Source: Candidatus Shapirobacteria bacterium (GTDB lineage Bacteria > Patescibacteriota > Microgenomatia > UBA12405). Taken from it: DNA of 28,308 nucleotides. The position numbers and the translations under genes were made by a program. The stretch lies in assembly GCA_018500045.2 (NCBI GenBank), contig JAHBAQ020000075.1:1-28308 (forward strand). Reading direction: 5' to 3'. The notes below the pieces were generated by a model that was not told the origin of the DNA, did no database searches, and saw nothing but the letters and a program-made list of their open reading frames with translations. This document shows, piece after piece, positions 16,652 through 24,205 of the stretch (within the stretch, counting starts at the first letter, position 1; each line of letters begins with the position of its first letter).

Positions 16652-17203
16652 TTACCAACTAATTGGTTTTATATTCACCAAAGTTCGACTGGACACATTC
16701 GATCCGGCATTACCGGTCACAATCGTGCTTCCTCCAATCAAATTCAAAGCTCCAGCAGCCACACCAACAGATTTTGTTACTGTAGTTACATTAGCTTGTT
16801 GATTAGTTCCTGAATCTGCATTTGCTCCAGTTATTCCTTTAACTTCAACTGTATTAATCTTAGTTGGGGTTTTCATACAACCATAACAATAACTTGTTGC
16901 ACAACCACAGGCATCAGCATTAGCCATTGTCAATGAAGTCGCATTTGCATAAGCATTCCCGGTCACAATAGTTTGACGATTCAAACCACTAGCTGACAAA
17001 GCAATCACTTCTACTGACTTGGTTACTTCAGTCTGGTTTGCTTGTACATTGCCTCCAGTGTTCGCTGTTGCCACTGTCTGTGTATCAATTTTTACTGTAT
17101 TGACTTCAGGCATCTGAAAACCAGGCATTTGTGCCATAGTTGGAACAGCAAAAACTAACAAAGCTAAAGTCGTTCCACCCCAAATCATAATCTTTTTCAA
17201 CAT
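16652..17203 (-). CDS. Small secreted repeat protein
   Basis: The 183-residue protein has a clear signal peptide (MLKK, hydrophobic core, cleavage near TMAQ). The mature part has two related halves, each with NTVKI or NTVEV, ADSG or ANTGG with Asn, TVTKSVxV, then IVTGNAxxN. A cysteine cluster with CGC and CYGC joins the halves and could form disulphides. The TGNA/Asn pattern is shared with the large downstream protein, so the two probably assemble together, for example as major subunit and anchor. The SD (GAGGAGGTGAGG) is one of the strongest in the window and is preceded by a hairpin. Curli-like assembly is a possible comparison, not a claim. Confidence 0.7.
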   Translation of the reverse strand: MLKKIMIWGGTTLALLVFAVPTMAQMPGFQMPEVNTVKIDTQTVATANTGGNVQANQTEVTKSVEVIALSASGLNRQTIVTGNAYANATSLTMANADACGCATSYCYGCMKTPTKINTVEVKGITGANADSGTNQQANVTTVTKSVGVAAGALNLIGGSTIVTGNAGSNVSSRTLVNIKPISW

Positions 17204-17222
17204 TATTCCTCACCTCCTCAAA

Positions 17223-17268
17223 CTAAATTAATAATTTAGGACGCAAAAAAAATCCCTCAAAGAGGGAT
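17223..17268 (-). promoter_or_regulatory. Terminator-like hairpin and SD-proximal hairpin in the surface-protein leader
   Basis: On the minus strand ATCCCTC-TTT-GAGGGAT is followed by at least seven T (17245-17268), a textbook intrinsic terminator placed inside the leader. Upstream, GGGGAT near 17291-17297 could pair with the ATCCC arm and prevent it forming, giving a possible attenuator. After it a second hairpin, CTAAATT-ATT-AATTTAG (17223-17239), ends about three bases before the SD. Confidence 0.5.
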
Positions 17269-17369
17269 GATCGTAAAAAAAGAAAACCCAATCCCCTGCA
17301 AATTAATGCCAATTTTTCTTCAGACCAACCACCTACAACTAACCAAAAGTTAATACCCACAACAACTAT

Positions 17370-17397
17370 GTAATATCACTATAAAAAAAATTGTCAA
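17370..17397 (-). promoter_or_regulatory. Promoter of the surface-protein operon
   Basis: On the minus strand TTGACA (17392-17397) is 16 bases from TATTAC (17370-17375), with TGA making an extended -10. It gives a leader of about 160 bases, which contains the hairpins at 17223-17268. Confidence 0.6.
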
Positions 17398-17496
17398 TTT
17401 TTATTCCCAAGCTAAATTTCATTTATTATTAAGAAATATCCATCAAAAAACACTAGTTTTTTAAAAAACCATTTACTCCCAGTTCAACCGATAAAC

Positions 17497-17505
17497 TGCT
17501 ATAAT
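17497..17505 (+). promoter_or_regulatory. Extended -10 of the leaderless secE transcript
   Basis: TGC-TATAAT ends six bases before the secE ATG, so transcription would begin at the start codon. There is no SD and no clear -35. Confidence 0.6.
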
Positions 17506-17511
17506 ACTTCC

Positions 17512-17793
17512 ATGAAAAAAATCATTAATTTTTTAAAGGAAGTCGCCGTTGAGTTCAAGAATATCACTTGGCCCAAAAAGGATACTTTAATTCAGCTCAC
17601 GATTGTGGTAATATCTATCTCGATTATCATTTCCCTTATTTTAGGTGGTTTTGATTATCTTTTTACCAATTCAATTGGCTTACTTGGTAACTTAAAAAAT
17701 CAAGCTCCGGTATCAACCGAACAGATTCAATCGGTTGAACCGTCTATTAATCCCCTTCCGACAGCCGCTTCTGCTACCGGAACCAAAAAATAA
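17512..17793 (+). CDS. secE: Preprotein translocase subunit SecE
   Basis: SecE is the clamp subunit of the SecYEG channel in the inner membrane. The 93-residue protein has the conserved amphipathic helix and hinge EFKNITWPKK (about residues 14-23), then one membrane helix (about 28-48). After it comes a Pro/Thr/Ser-rich tail of about 35 residues that most SecE proteins lack; it may be exposed outside the membrane. It begins the secE-nusG-rplK-rplA unit, with nusG two bases after its stop. Confidence 0.93.
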   Translation: MKKIINFLKEVAVEFKNITWPKKDTLIQLTIVVISISIIISLILGGFDYLFTNSIGLLGNLKNQAPVSTEQIQSVEPSINPLPTAASATGTKK

Positions 17794-17795
17794 TT

Positions 17796-18392
17796 ATGCC
17801 AAAAACATCTACAAAAACTACCCAAAAAGAGTTTCTTTTCAAACTCTCTTCTCGTGAACCCAGTTTTGATGCCGCCTGGTATGTCATCAACACCTATTCT
17901 GGTCACGAATACAAAGTTATAGAAGCTCTCAAAACCCGTATCAAAACTATGGGTCTCGAAGATCAAATCTTTCAAGCTATCGTTCCTATTCAAAGCAAAA
18001 TGGTTATTCGACGTGGCCAAAAAGTTAAATCTCAAGAAAAAACTTTCCCTGGTTATGTTTTAGTTCAAATGTCTCTCAGCGACGATTCTTGGATTACTGT
18101 TCGTACCACCCAAGGTGTCACTGGTTTCATTGGTGTCGAAAACAAACCTCAAGCTATTCCTCAAAGTGAAGTTGATAAAATTCTCAACCACACCGAAGAA
18201 GAAAAACCTAAATACGAAACTCCATTTTCTATTAGTGATATCGTCAAAATCACCAGTGGTCCATTTGCTGACTTCATTGGTACTATTGATAGTATCGATC
18301 AAGAAAAAGGCAAAATCAGAGTTCTTGTTTCCTTCTTCGAACGCGAAACCCCAGTTGAACTCGATTTCTTACAAGTTACTAAAGAATTATAA
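17796..18392 (+). CDS. nusG: Transcription antitermination/termination factor NusG
   Basis: NusG binds RNA polymerase and links it to ribosomes or Rho. The NGN domain runs from about residue 26 (AAWYVINTYSGHE) and has FPGYVLVQM, and the KOW domain is at about 144-170 (DIVKITSGPFADFIGTI). A basic extension of about 25 residues precedes the NGN domain. The start follows the secE stop by two bases with no SD, so translation depends on the upstream gene. Confidence 0.96.
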   Translation: MPKTSTKTTQKEFLFKLSSREPSFDAAWYVINTYSGHEYKVIEALKTRIKTMGLEDQIFQAIVPIQSKMVIRRGQKVKSQEKTFPGYVLVQMSLSDDSWITVRTTQGVTGFIGVENKPQAIPQSEVDKILNHTEEEKPKYETPFSISDIVKITSGPFADFIGTIDSIDQEKGKIRVLVSFFERETPVELDFLQVTKEL

Positions 18393-18394
18393 TT

Positions 18395-18823
18395 ATGGCT
18401 AAAAAAATTAAAGCAATCGTTAAAATCGCTATTCAAGCCGGAAGCGCTAATCCAGCTCCTCCAGTCGGTACCGCTCTTGGTCCTCATGGTATCAAAATCA
18501 TGGACTTCTGTAATGAATTCAATGAAAAAACCAAAGACCAACGTGGTTCAGTCATCCCCGCCCTTGTCACCATTTACGAAGATCGTTCTTTTGAATTCAT
18601 TCTCAAGAAACCTCCAGTTTCTGACATGATCAAAAAAATGGCTGGTATCTCCAAAGGTACTGGTACTGCTGGCAAAGAAAAAGTCGGCAAATTAACTATG
18701 GCCCAAGTTGAGCAAATTGCTCAAACTAAAATGCCAGATTTAAATACCAAAGATCTCGAAGCTGCCAAACGTTCTGTAATGGGCACTGCCAAATCTATGG
18801 GTGTTGAAATTATTGAAAAATAA
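18395..18823 (+). CDS. rplK: 50S ribosomal protein L11
   Basis: L11 binds 23S rRNA in the GTPase centre. The 142-residue protein has the N-terminal PAPPVGTALGPHGI proline-rich motif and the C-terminal rRNA-binding domain (KKMAGISKGTG and later MGTAKSMGVEI). Length is standard. It follows nusG by two bases. Confidence 0.97.
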   Translation: MAKKIKAIVKIAIQAGSANPAPPVGTALGPHGIKIMDFCNEFNEKTKDQRGSVIPALVTIYEDRSFEFILKKPPVSDMIKKMAGISKGTGTAGKEKVGKLTMAQVEQIAQTKMPDLNTKDLEAAKRSVMGTAKSMGVEIIEK

Positions 18824-18890
18824 TTAAATTTTTTACAACCCCGCAGGGATAAGTTGATTATTCTTTTATTAATTTTTAATTAAAAAAAAT

Positions 18891-19643
18891 ATGAGCAAAA
18901 CCTCACAAGAAAATAAGGCTAAAAAAGCCAAACAAGAAAGTGTGGAAGTTCAAAGCCAAGAGCTTGAACAAAAGGCCGTAACTGAAGAGACTGTAGTTGA
19001 AGAAACTTCTACTGAAACTGAAGAAACCGCCCAAATCACCAAAGTTAAAATCGCTAAAGTTCGTGGCAAAAAATATCAAACTGCCAAGAAAAAGGTTGAT
19101 GTTAACAAATATTATTCCTTAAAAGAAGCTATTTCTTTAGTTAAAGAAACTTCTTTTTCAAAATTTGAAGGAAAAATCGAAGCTCACGTCACCACTTATG
19201 ATGTTGGTAATGTCGGCGAAATCACTTTCCCCCATTTAGAAACTGCCAGCAAAAAAATTGTTGTCCTTAACGACACTATTTTGGCTGAAATCAAAAATGG
19301 TCAAGTAAATTTTGACATTCTTATCGCTACTCCAGCTACCATGCCAAAATTATTACCTTTTGCTCGTGTTTTAGGTCCAAAAGGTTTAATGCCAAATCCA
19401 AAAAATGGCACTTTAACCGATGATCCAGAAACCTCTGTCAAACGTTTATCAGTCGCTAAGACTATCGTCAAAACTGAGAAAAAAGCTCCTATCGTTCACA
19501 TTGTAGTCGGCAAAGTTTCTCAATCAGTTGAAGAATTAGCTGCTAATATCGAAGAACTCATCAAAGTCGTCAAAACTAATAAGATCAAAAAATTAGCTCT
19601 TTGTGCTACTATGGGTCCTTGCGTCAAAGTTGAAATCAAATAA
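18891..19643 (+). CDS. rplA: 50S ribosomal protein L1, N-terminally extended
   Basis: L1 forms the mobile stalk near the ribosomal E site. The core starts around residue 60 (RGKKYQTAKKKVD) and includes the family signature LGPKGLMPNPKNGT. The preceding 55-60 residues are a Lys- and Glu/Thr-rich disordered-looking extension that bacterial L1 normally lacks; the protein has 250 residues against about 230 usually. A 67-base gap separates it from rplK. The gene ends the unit and is followed by a strong terminator instead of rplJ. Confidence 0.95.
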   Translation: MSKTSQENKAKKAKQESVEVQSQELEQKAVTEETVVEETSTETEETAQITKVKIAKVRGKKYQTAKKKVDVNKYYSLKEAISLVKETSFSKFEGKIEAHVTTYDVGNVGEITFPHLETASKKIVVLNDTILAEIKNGQVNFDILIATPATMPKLLPFARVLGPKGLMPNPKNGTLTDDPETSVKRLSVAKTIVKTEKKAPIVHIVVGKVSQSVEELAANIEELIKVVKTNKIKKLALCATMGPCVKVEIK

Positions 19644-19665
19644 TTTCACTTTTCCTTTAAACTTT

Positions 19666-19695
19666 AAACCCCGCTTTTCAGCGGGGTTTGTTTTT
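19666..19695 (+). terminator. Intrinsic terminator after rplA
   Basis: AAACCCCGC pairs with GCGGGGTTT around the loop TTTTCA, followed by GTTTTT. The A-rich 5' flank also lets it work for the convergent ddl transcript. Confidence 0.88.
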
Positions 19696-19724
19696 CTACG
19701 ATCTAAAATCTACGACCTACAAAA

Positions 19725-20645
19725 CTAATTTAACGCCAACTCAATCATCTTGTCCAACAGTTGGCTATATTCTATCCCTGCTGCCTTAGCTTCTTTAGGC
19801 AACAATGAATTTGGTGTCAATCCTGGAATTGTATTCATTTCCAAAATTACTGGATTCTCATCTTTAATCACAAAATCAACCCGAATAAATCCTTTTGCTT
19901 TTACTAATTCAAAAACCTTCAAAGCATATTCTTGAACTTTTTTGGTTGTTTCTTCACTTAATCTAGCCGGTACGATTTCTTCACATTTTCCTGCCGTATA
20001 TTTTGCCTCATAATCAAAAAAATTATTCTTTGGACAAATTTCAATTACTGGCAAAGCCACTGGATTTCTATTTCCCAAAATTCCACACGACACTTCCATT
20101 CCTGGCAAAAATTCTTCAATGATCGCTCTTTCATCATATTTAAACGCCTCTTCCAAAGCTCCATCTAAATTATCTAAATCTTCAATTATCGTTACTCCCA
20201 CGCTTGATCCTTGACCAGCTGGCTTAACCACCCACTTATTCCCTAATTCTTTCACCACATCCAAATCAACCAACTCTCCTTTAATTACATTTAATCCCTT
20301 AGGTACGGGTATTCCATTTTCTTCTACCAATTCCAAAAATTTAATTTTATCCATCCCGATTTCTGATGCTTCCGAACCGCAACCAATAAATTTAATTCCC
20401 TCATCCTCAAATATTTTTTGAATTGTTCCATCTTCGCCCACCCCTCCGTGAAGAGCAATAAAGACTACCTCGGGGGCGATTTCTTTAACTTTAGCCAAAT
20501 CCAAACTTTGAGTCTCCATTATCATCTGCGTCACTTCATATTTTTCCTTATCAAAATTCTTCAACACTTGTTCACCCGAAGACAAAGACACTTCGTGTTC
20601 GCTGCCGCCGCCGCCCATTAATAGTAAGACCTTAATCTTATTCAT
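19725..20645 (-). CDS. ddl: D-alanine--D-alanine ligase
   Basis: An ATP-grasp enzyme that joins two D-alanines for peptidoglycan. The 306-residue chain has the N-terminal GGGGSEHEVSL motif, HGGVGEDG, the ATP-binding VVKPAGQGSSVGV and the metal-binding EMNTIPGLTPNSLLP near the C terminus. Start codons of ddl and the MurF-like gene lie back to back (CATATG). On the minus strand TATAAT ends nine bases before the ATG with GGAG in between. Confidence 0.95.
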   Translation of the reverse strand: MNKIKVLLLMGGGGSEHEVSLSSGEQVLKNFDKEKYEVTQMIMETQSLDLAKVKEIAPEVVFIALHGGVGEDGTIQKIFEDEGIKFIGCGSEASEIGMDKIKFLELVEENGIPVPKGLNVIKGELVDLDVVKELGNKWVVKPAGQGSSVGVTIIEDLDNLDGALEEAFKYDERAIIEEFLPGMEVSCGILGNRNPVALPVIEICPKNNFFDYEAKYTAGKCEEIVPARLSEETTKKVQEYALKVFELVKAKGFIRVDFVIKDENPVILEMNTIPGLTPNSLLPKEAKAAGIEYSQLLDKMIELALN

Positions 20646-20650
20646 ATGAA

Positions 20651-20671
20651 CTCCATTATACCTGATAAAAT
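20651..20671. promoter_or_regulatory. Overlapping divergent promoters for ddl and the MurF-like gene
   Basis: The plus strand has TGA-TAAAAT (20663-20671), seven bases before GTG 20679. The minus strand has TATAAT nine bases before the ddl ATG. The whole divergent control region is only about 35 bases. Confidence 0.5.
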
Positions 20672-20678
20672 ATGTTTA

Positions 20679-21893
20679 GTGAAAAAATATCTCTCTCTTT
20701 TTGTCCTAAACTATATCCGCTTCTTTGCCAAACTCCAACTCAAGAAAATTCATTTTCTTCAAAAGAAAAAACACAAACAGTTGGACATCGTTGGTATTAC
20801 TGGTTCAGCCGGCAAAAGCTCCACTCTTTTGGCTTGCCAATCCGTTTTTCCCAAAAATATTAAAGTTAAAACCAACAATGGCTGTAACTCTGAATCCGGT
20901 CTACCTTTAAGTTTTCTTGATCTCAAAATCAACGATTACAACCCAATTTCTTGGCTCAAAATTTTAATCCTTGCTCCCATAAAATATTTAACCAACTGGA
21001 AATCTTACGATGTTTTAATTTTAGAAATGGGTATCGATTCCGCCTCCTGGCCCAAAAATATGGATTATCTTTTATCCATCGTCAAACCCAATATTGGTAT
21101 TTTTCTCAACGTCAGTTCGGTTCATATGATGTGTTTTGACTCACTTGATCAAATTGCCACCGAAAAATCTAAATTAGTCAATCAGGCCAAAGTTGCCATT
21201 ATTAATCCTCACGACAAATTAGTCATCAAATATACCACCAATCAAAATATTATTAATCTTGACCCGACTAACATTAAATTCAAAAACTTCTTTCTTCCCC
21301 CAGTTTATGACATTGGTTTCGGTGCCGCTTTATCCTTAGCTAAACTTTTTAATATTCCCCAAAAACAAGCTATTGAAAATATTCAAAATAATTTTTCTCT
21401 CCCTCCTTCCCGATCCTCAATTCTCAAAGGCGTCAAAGATACTACTATTATTGATAGCTCTTACAATTCTTCGCCTCTCGCCTGCCAAGAACTATTAAAA
21501 TTCCTCTCTACCTTCAAAACCAAAAAGATTGCTATTTTAGGAGATATGAGAGAATTGGGCAAATCTACTCCTTTTGAACACCGCCGTATTTATGAAATTG
21601 CCACCAAATCGGCTGACATAATAATTTCTGTCGGCCCCCAAACCAAAAAATATTTTGGATCCAAATCTCAAAAATTTACTTATTGGTGGCAGGCTGTCAA
21701 CTATCTTCAAGATACTATCAAAGGCAGTGAAACCATTTTAATCAAAGGTTCTCAAAACACTATTTATTTGGAAGAATTAATCAAAACTATTCTGTCTGAT
21801 CCCAAAGATTCCTCAAAACTCTGTCGCCAATCACCCTGGTGGCTAAAAACTAAAGAAAAATTCAAAAACGAAAATCAATCGTCTACCCTTTAA
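20679..21893 (+). CDS. Mur ligase family protein, MurF-like
   Basis: It probably adds D-Ala-D-Ala to the UDP-MurNAc-peptide. The Mur P-loop GITGSAGKSS, the NNGCNSESGLP region, EMGID and DSSYNSSP followed by GDMRELG match MurF's central and C-terminal domains. The N-terminal substrate-binding domain is replaced by a short basic and hydrophobic stretch. I choose GTG 20679 (404 residues) over ATG 20646, because an extended -10 sits seven bases before the GTG; the longer start would place the promoter inside the gene. Being head-to-head with ddl supports the assignment; MurT-like or other Mur ligases are alternatives. Confidence 0.8.
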   Translation: MKKYLSLFVLNYIRFFAKLQLKKIHFLQKKKHKQLDIVGITGSAGKSSTLLACQSVFPKNIKVKTNNGCNSESGLPLSFLDLKINDYNPISWLKILILAPIKYLTNWKSYDVLILEMGIDSASWPKNMDYLLSIVKPNIGIFLNVSSVHMMCFDSLDQIATEKSKLVNQAKVAIINPHDKLVIKYTTNQNIINLDPTNIKFKNFFLPPVYDIGFGAALSLAKLFNIPQKQAIENIQNNFSLPPSRSSILKGVKDTTIIDSSYNSSPLACQELLKFLSTFKTKKIAILGDMRELGKSTPFEHRRIYEIATKSADIIISVGPQTKKYFGSKSQKFTYWWQAVNYLQDTIKGSETILIKGSQNTIYLEELIKTILSDPKDSSKLCRQSPWWLKTKEKFKNENQSSTL

Positions 21894-22455
21894 AATCCTT
21901 ATCTTTTTTCATTTCTCTTTCTATCAAGTTTCTCAAAAATACTGATTTTGGAATCATCCTTTTTTGCCCTACCCAATCCAAATAAGTCAAAATTTTTGGT
22001 GACACAAAAAAATTAAACCTAACATCAATCAAGCTTTTAGCTTTTTTGATCGACTCCCAAATTGTTTTTTCTACGTTAACCGGAGTGTATTTTGCCAAAA
22101 TTAATTTTGGATCATCCATACCGGCAATAAATACTGGTTCCATTTCTTCCTTATACATCGCAATCACCGGTTTATTAATCTCCAAAGCCTTACTCAAAAT
22201 ATAACCCATCGACATACTATGACCAGAAATTTCCATAATCACAATATCAGCCTTATTAATACACTTCAAAGTCTCATTATAATTTTCTTTTTTTGCCTGA
22301 ACATCACCCCTCAAATCTTCTACTCCACTTCTAACCCATTTCCATACTTTATCACTCACCATTTTGTATTCAGCCGAAATCGTTTTATAAATCAACGAAT
22401 AAAGCTCTTTATCTTTGCCTACCAATCTGGATGAGGCCACAAAATATATTTGCAT
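21883..22455 (-). CDS. Nucleoside 2-deoxyribosyltransferase-like protein with C-terminal helical extension
   Basis: The protein starts MQIYFVASSR and contains ADIVIMEISGHSMSMGY and NKPVIAMY (in segments), the pattern of NDT-like/DUF4406 Rossmann-type domains that bind nucleosides or nucleotide derivatives. The last 40-50 residues are basic and helical and could bind nucleic acid. I use ATG 22455 (190 residues), not 22479; on the minus strand TGT-TACAAT sits ten bases before it. It overlaps the 3' end of the MurF-like gene by 11 bases. Catalytic activity is not shown; a ligand-binding or signalling role is possible. Confidence 0.55.
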   Translation of the reverse strand: MQIYFVASSRLVGKDKELYSLIYKTISAEYKMVSDKVWKWVRSGVEDLRGDVQAKKENYNETLKCINKADIVIMEISGHSMSMGYILSKALEINKPVIAMYKEEMEPVFIAGMDDPKLILAKYTPVNVEKTIWESIKKAKSLIDVRFNFFVSPKILTYLDWVGQKRMIPKSVFLRNLIEREMKKDKDFKG

Positions 22456-22536
22456 ATCTAACCATATTGTAACAAACATTTTGTCTCAATAAATCAGGAT
22501 ATTTCACTCCAAAAGATTAATTCTTTTTCTCAATAA

Positions 22537-23610
22537 TTACATTCCAAATTTTTCTCTAAAAAACTCTATATCCATTTTTATCACTTCATCCCACGACTGT
22601 TTTAAATTATGATCATTCCCCTGTCTCACATCCAATCTGACTTCTTTCCCTAATTTAGTTAATTTATTTTTAAGATTCTGTTGCCATTCTACTTTACACC
22701 ACACATCCACTGTTCCCTGATGAATTAAAATTGGCGAATTTATCCACCCATAAAAATTATCAATTGAATAAAGCTTACTGTCATAATCCTCTTCAAAATC
22801 AACAATTTTTTGTTTCACAATTTTCCCGCCCTCGCTGTCATCCATTGTTTCTAAAATACTTTGAGGGAAAGGATTAGTCATCGGTGCCCACAATACTGTC
22901 GGATAATTTTCTCCAGTTATTTCCAATACTGAAATAGCAATTTGTCCCCCGTTACTGTGTGACCAAATTCCAATTTTTGTCTTATCTACGTAATCAAGCT
23001 TTTTTACCGCCGTTATTAAATCCAATACACTGACTGGTTTTTCAAATCTCGCTTCCAAAATATCTTTTGATTCCCCATCAGACAATCCATATCCCAAAAA
23101 ATCTAAACTGACAGTCACAAAACCATTCCTGGCCAGTTCGTCAGCTGCTTTCCAACTCCCTGAACCAACAAAATATCCCTCTCCTTCGGCATAACCCCTA
23201 ATCATAATTATGGCCGGCATTTTATTACTCATCGGTGTCATTGGTAGGTTCATCATCCCCGAAATTTTCTTTCCATTACTTTCAAAAGTAATTACGTAAC
23301 TCGTAAAATTATTTTCTTTCTTAACTCCCTCTTTGTCATAAGCCTTAATCAAACTTTTTCTCGTCTCATCCAAAACCTTATTTTCTTCAATAATTTTAAT
23401 CTCCGATGACTGTAACTCTCTTTTTTTTAGATTTTCAAAATTATATTGAGCCAAATAACCAATATTTTTTTCTTTTGGTTTTTCTTGATTTACAATTTTT
23501 GTCCCTAATGGCGACAGCCAACCAGTTTTTTTATCCAAAAATTTTCCCATCCCTAACCCTATTCCAACAAATAAAATAAATAGCCCAACTATTTTAAAAA
23601 TCTTCATCAT
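22537..23610 (-). CDS. Membrane-anchored alpha/beta hydrolase
   Basis: An N-terminal hydrophobic helix (about residues 5-22) anchors a periplasm-facing or extracellular hydrolase domain. The nucleophile elbow is SHSNGG, with serine in the usual place; a later aspartate in GTVDVW and histidine in NDHNLK complete a plausible triad. The family includes dienelactone-hydrolase-like and S9 peptidase-like enzymes; the substrate is unknown. On the minus strand TAAAAT (23617-23622) ends six bases before the first ATG, again suggesting a leaderless mRNA. Confidence 0.75.
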   Translation of the reverse strand: MMKIFKIVGLFILFVGIGLGMGKFLDKKTGWLSPLGTKIVNQEKPKEKNIGYLAQYNFENLKKRELQSSEIKIIEENKVLDETRKSLIKAYDKEGVKKENNFTSYVITFESNGKKISGMMNLPMTPMSNKMPAIIMIRGYAEGEGYFVGSGSWKAADELARNGFVTVSLDFLGYGLSDGESKDILEARFEKPVSVLDLITAVKKLDYVDKTKIGIWSHSNGGQIAISVLEITGENYPTVLWAPMTNPFPQSILETMDDSEGGKIVKQKIVDFEEDYDSKLYSIDNFYGWINSPILIHQGTVDVWCKVEWQQNLKNKLTKLGKEVRLDVRQGNDHNLKQSWDEVIKMDIEFFREKFGM

Positions 23611-23648
23611 TATCTTATTTTATAACTTAATTAGTAATTAATAATTTG

Positions 23649-23708
23649 TAATTAGCCATTAATTTCTATCCTATAATACTTGACATTTCTTCCTGTTTCT
23701 GTTACAAT
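23649..23708 (+). promoter_or_regulatory. Consensus promoter of cassette B
   Basis: TTGACA (23680-23685) and TACAAT (23703-23708) are 17 bases apart with TGT before the -10 box. The upstream block repeats that of cassette A (74-109). The leader to the SD is about 140 bases and ends with the hairpin TTGGCC-AACT-GGCCAA (23831-23846). Confidence 0.82.
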
Positions 23709-23867
23709 TTCCACAATAAAAACTTAAAAAATAATCAGTCAATAAAACGCTTTTTGATTTTTTTATTTTTATAAATAAGTTTTTTCGCACATTAAGGTTT
23801 AGGGTTTACTTGATTTCTTTTATTTTTAATTTGGCCAACTGGCCAATATATAGAAGGAGGTATCCCC

Positions 23868-24062
23868 ATGGCAAGATCGTCCGTCGCCCAGGTGGAAACC
23901 ACCACAAGCTGCTACTCCCGCCGTCCCCCAAAAAGAGACCGGCGTACAGTCCGAGGCATCATCGCCGCTGAAAGAAAAGCAGCGGAGAGATCTGTCAAGC
24001 AACAACCCAAGATTCGGGAACCCCACCGCAACACCCGTTGCGGTGAGACCAAACCCAGGTAA
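23868..24062 (+). CDS. Cassette B: small Arg/Lys-rich protein
   Basis: A 64-residue, strongly basic, probably disordered protein that I do not recognise. AAGGAGG (23854-23860) is spaced seven bases from the ATG, and a hairpin ends seven bases before it. The composition (many Arg, Lys, Glu, Thr, Pro) would suit nucleic-acid binding. A perfect 9-bp hairpin (CACCGCAAC at 24024-24032 with GTTGCGGTG at 24037-24045) sits inside the last codons. The GC-rich sequence differs from all neighbouring housekeeping genes. An alternative view is that the region is mainly a structured RNA and the ORF is incidental; the SD and ATG spacing argue against that. Confidence 0.5.
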   Translation: MARSSVAQVETTTSCYSRRPPKRDRRTVRGIIAAERKAAERSVKQQPKIREPHRNTRCGETKPR

Positions 24063-24073
24063 ACCCCAGCGCC

Positions 24074-24177
24074 CGGGAGAGCGCATAGCCTTTTCTTCGC
24101 ACCGAGGCTGCTAATCTCCCACCGTGACGGTGCTGCATATTGGCCCACAAGCCACTCATAATATGCCGCACCGTCAC
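24074..24177 (+). terminator. Two 3' hairpins after cassette B
   Basis: First, GGGAGA pairs with TCTCCC around an inner AGCCT/AGGCT stem. Second, a long hairpin pairs GTGACGGTGC plus GCATATT (24124-24141) with AATATGC plus GCACCGTCAC (24160-24177), with one T/C mismatch and an 18-base loop. No T run follows. The second could stop transcription, protect the 3' end, or serve the RNA as a functional fold. Confidence 0.5.
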
Positions 24178-24205
24178 CTATCCCAATACAAAATTACTGA
24201 TCACT

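Noticed and set aside
18836..18870. Possible L1-binding site in the rplK-rplA gap
   Set aside because: CCCGCAGGGATAAG makes only a three-base stem, and I cannot match it securely to the L1 target.
23826..24177. Minus-strand ORFs across cassette B
   Set aside because: They lack SDs and promoters and read through hairpins; shadows of GC-rich DNA.
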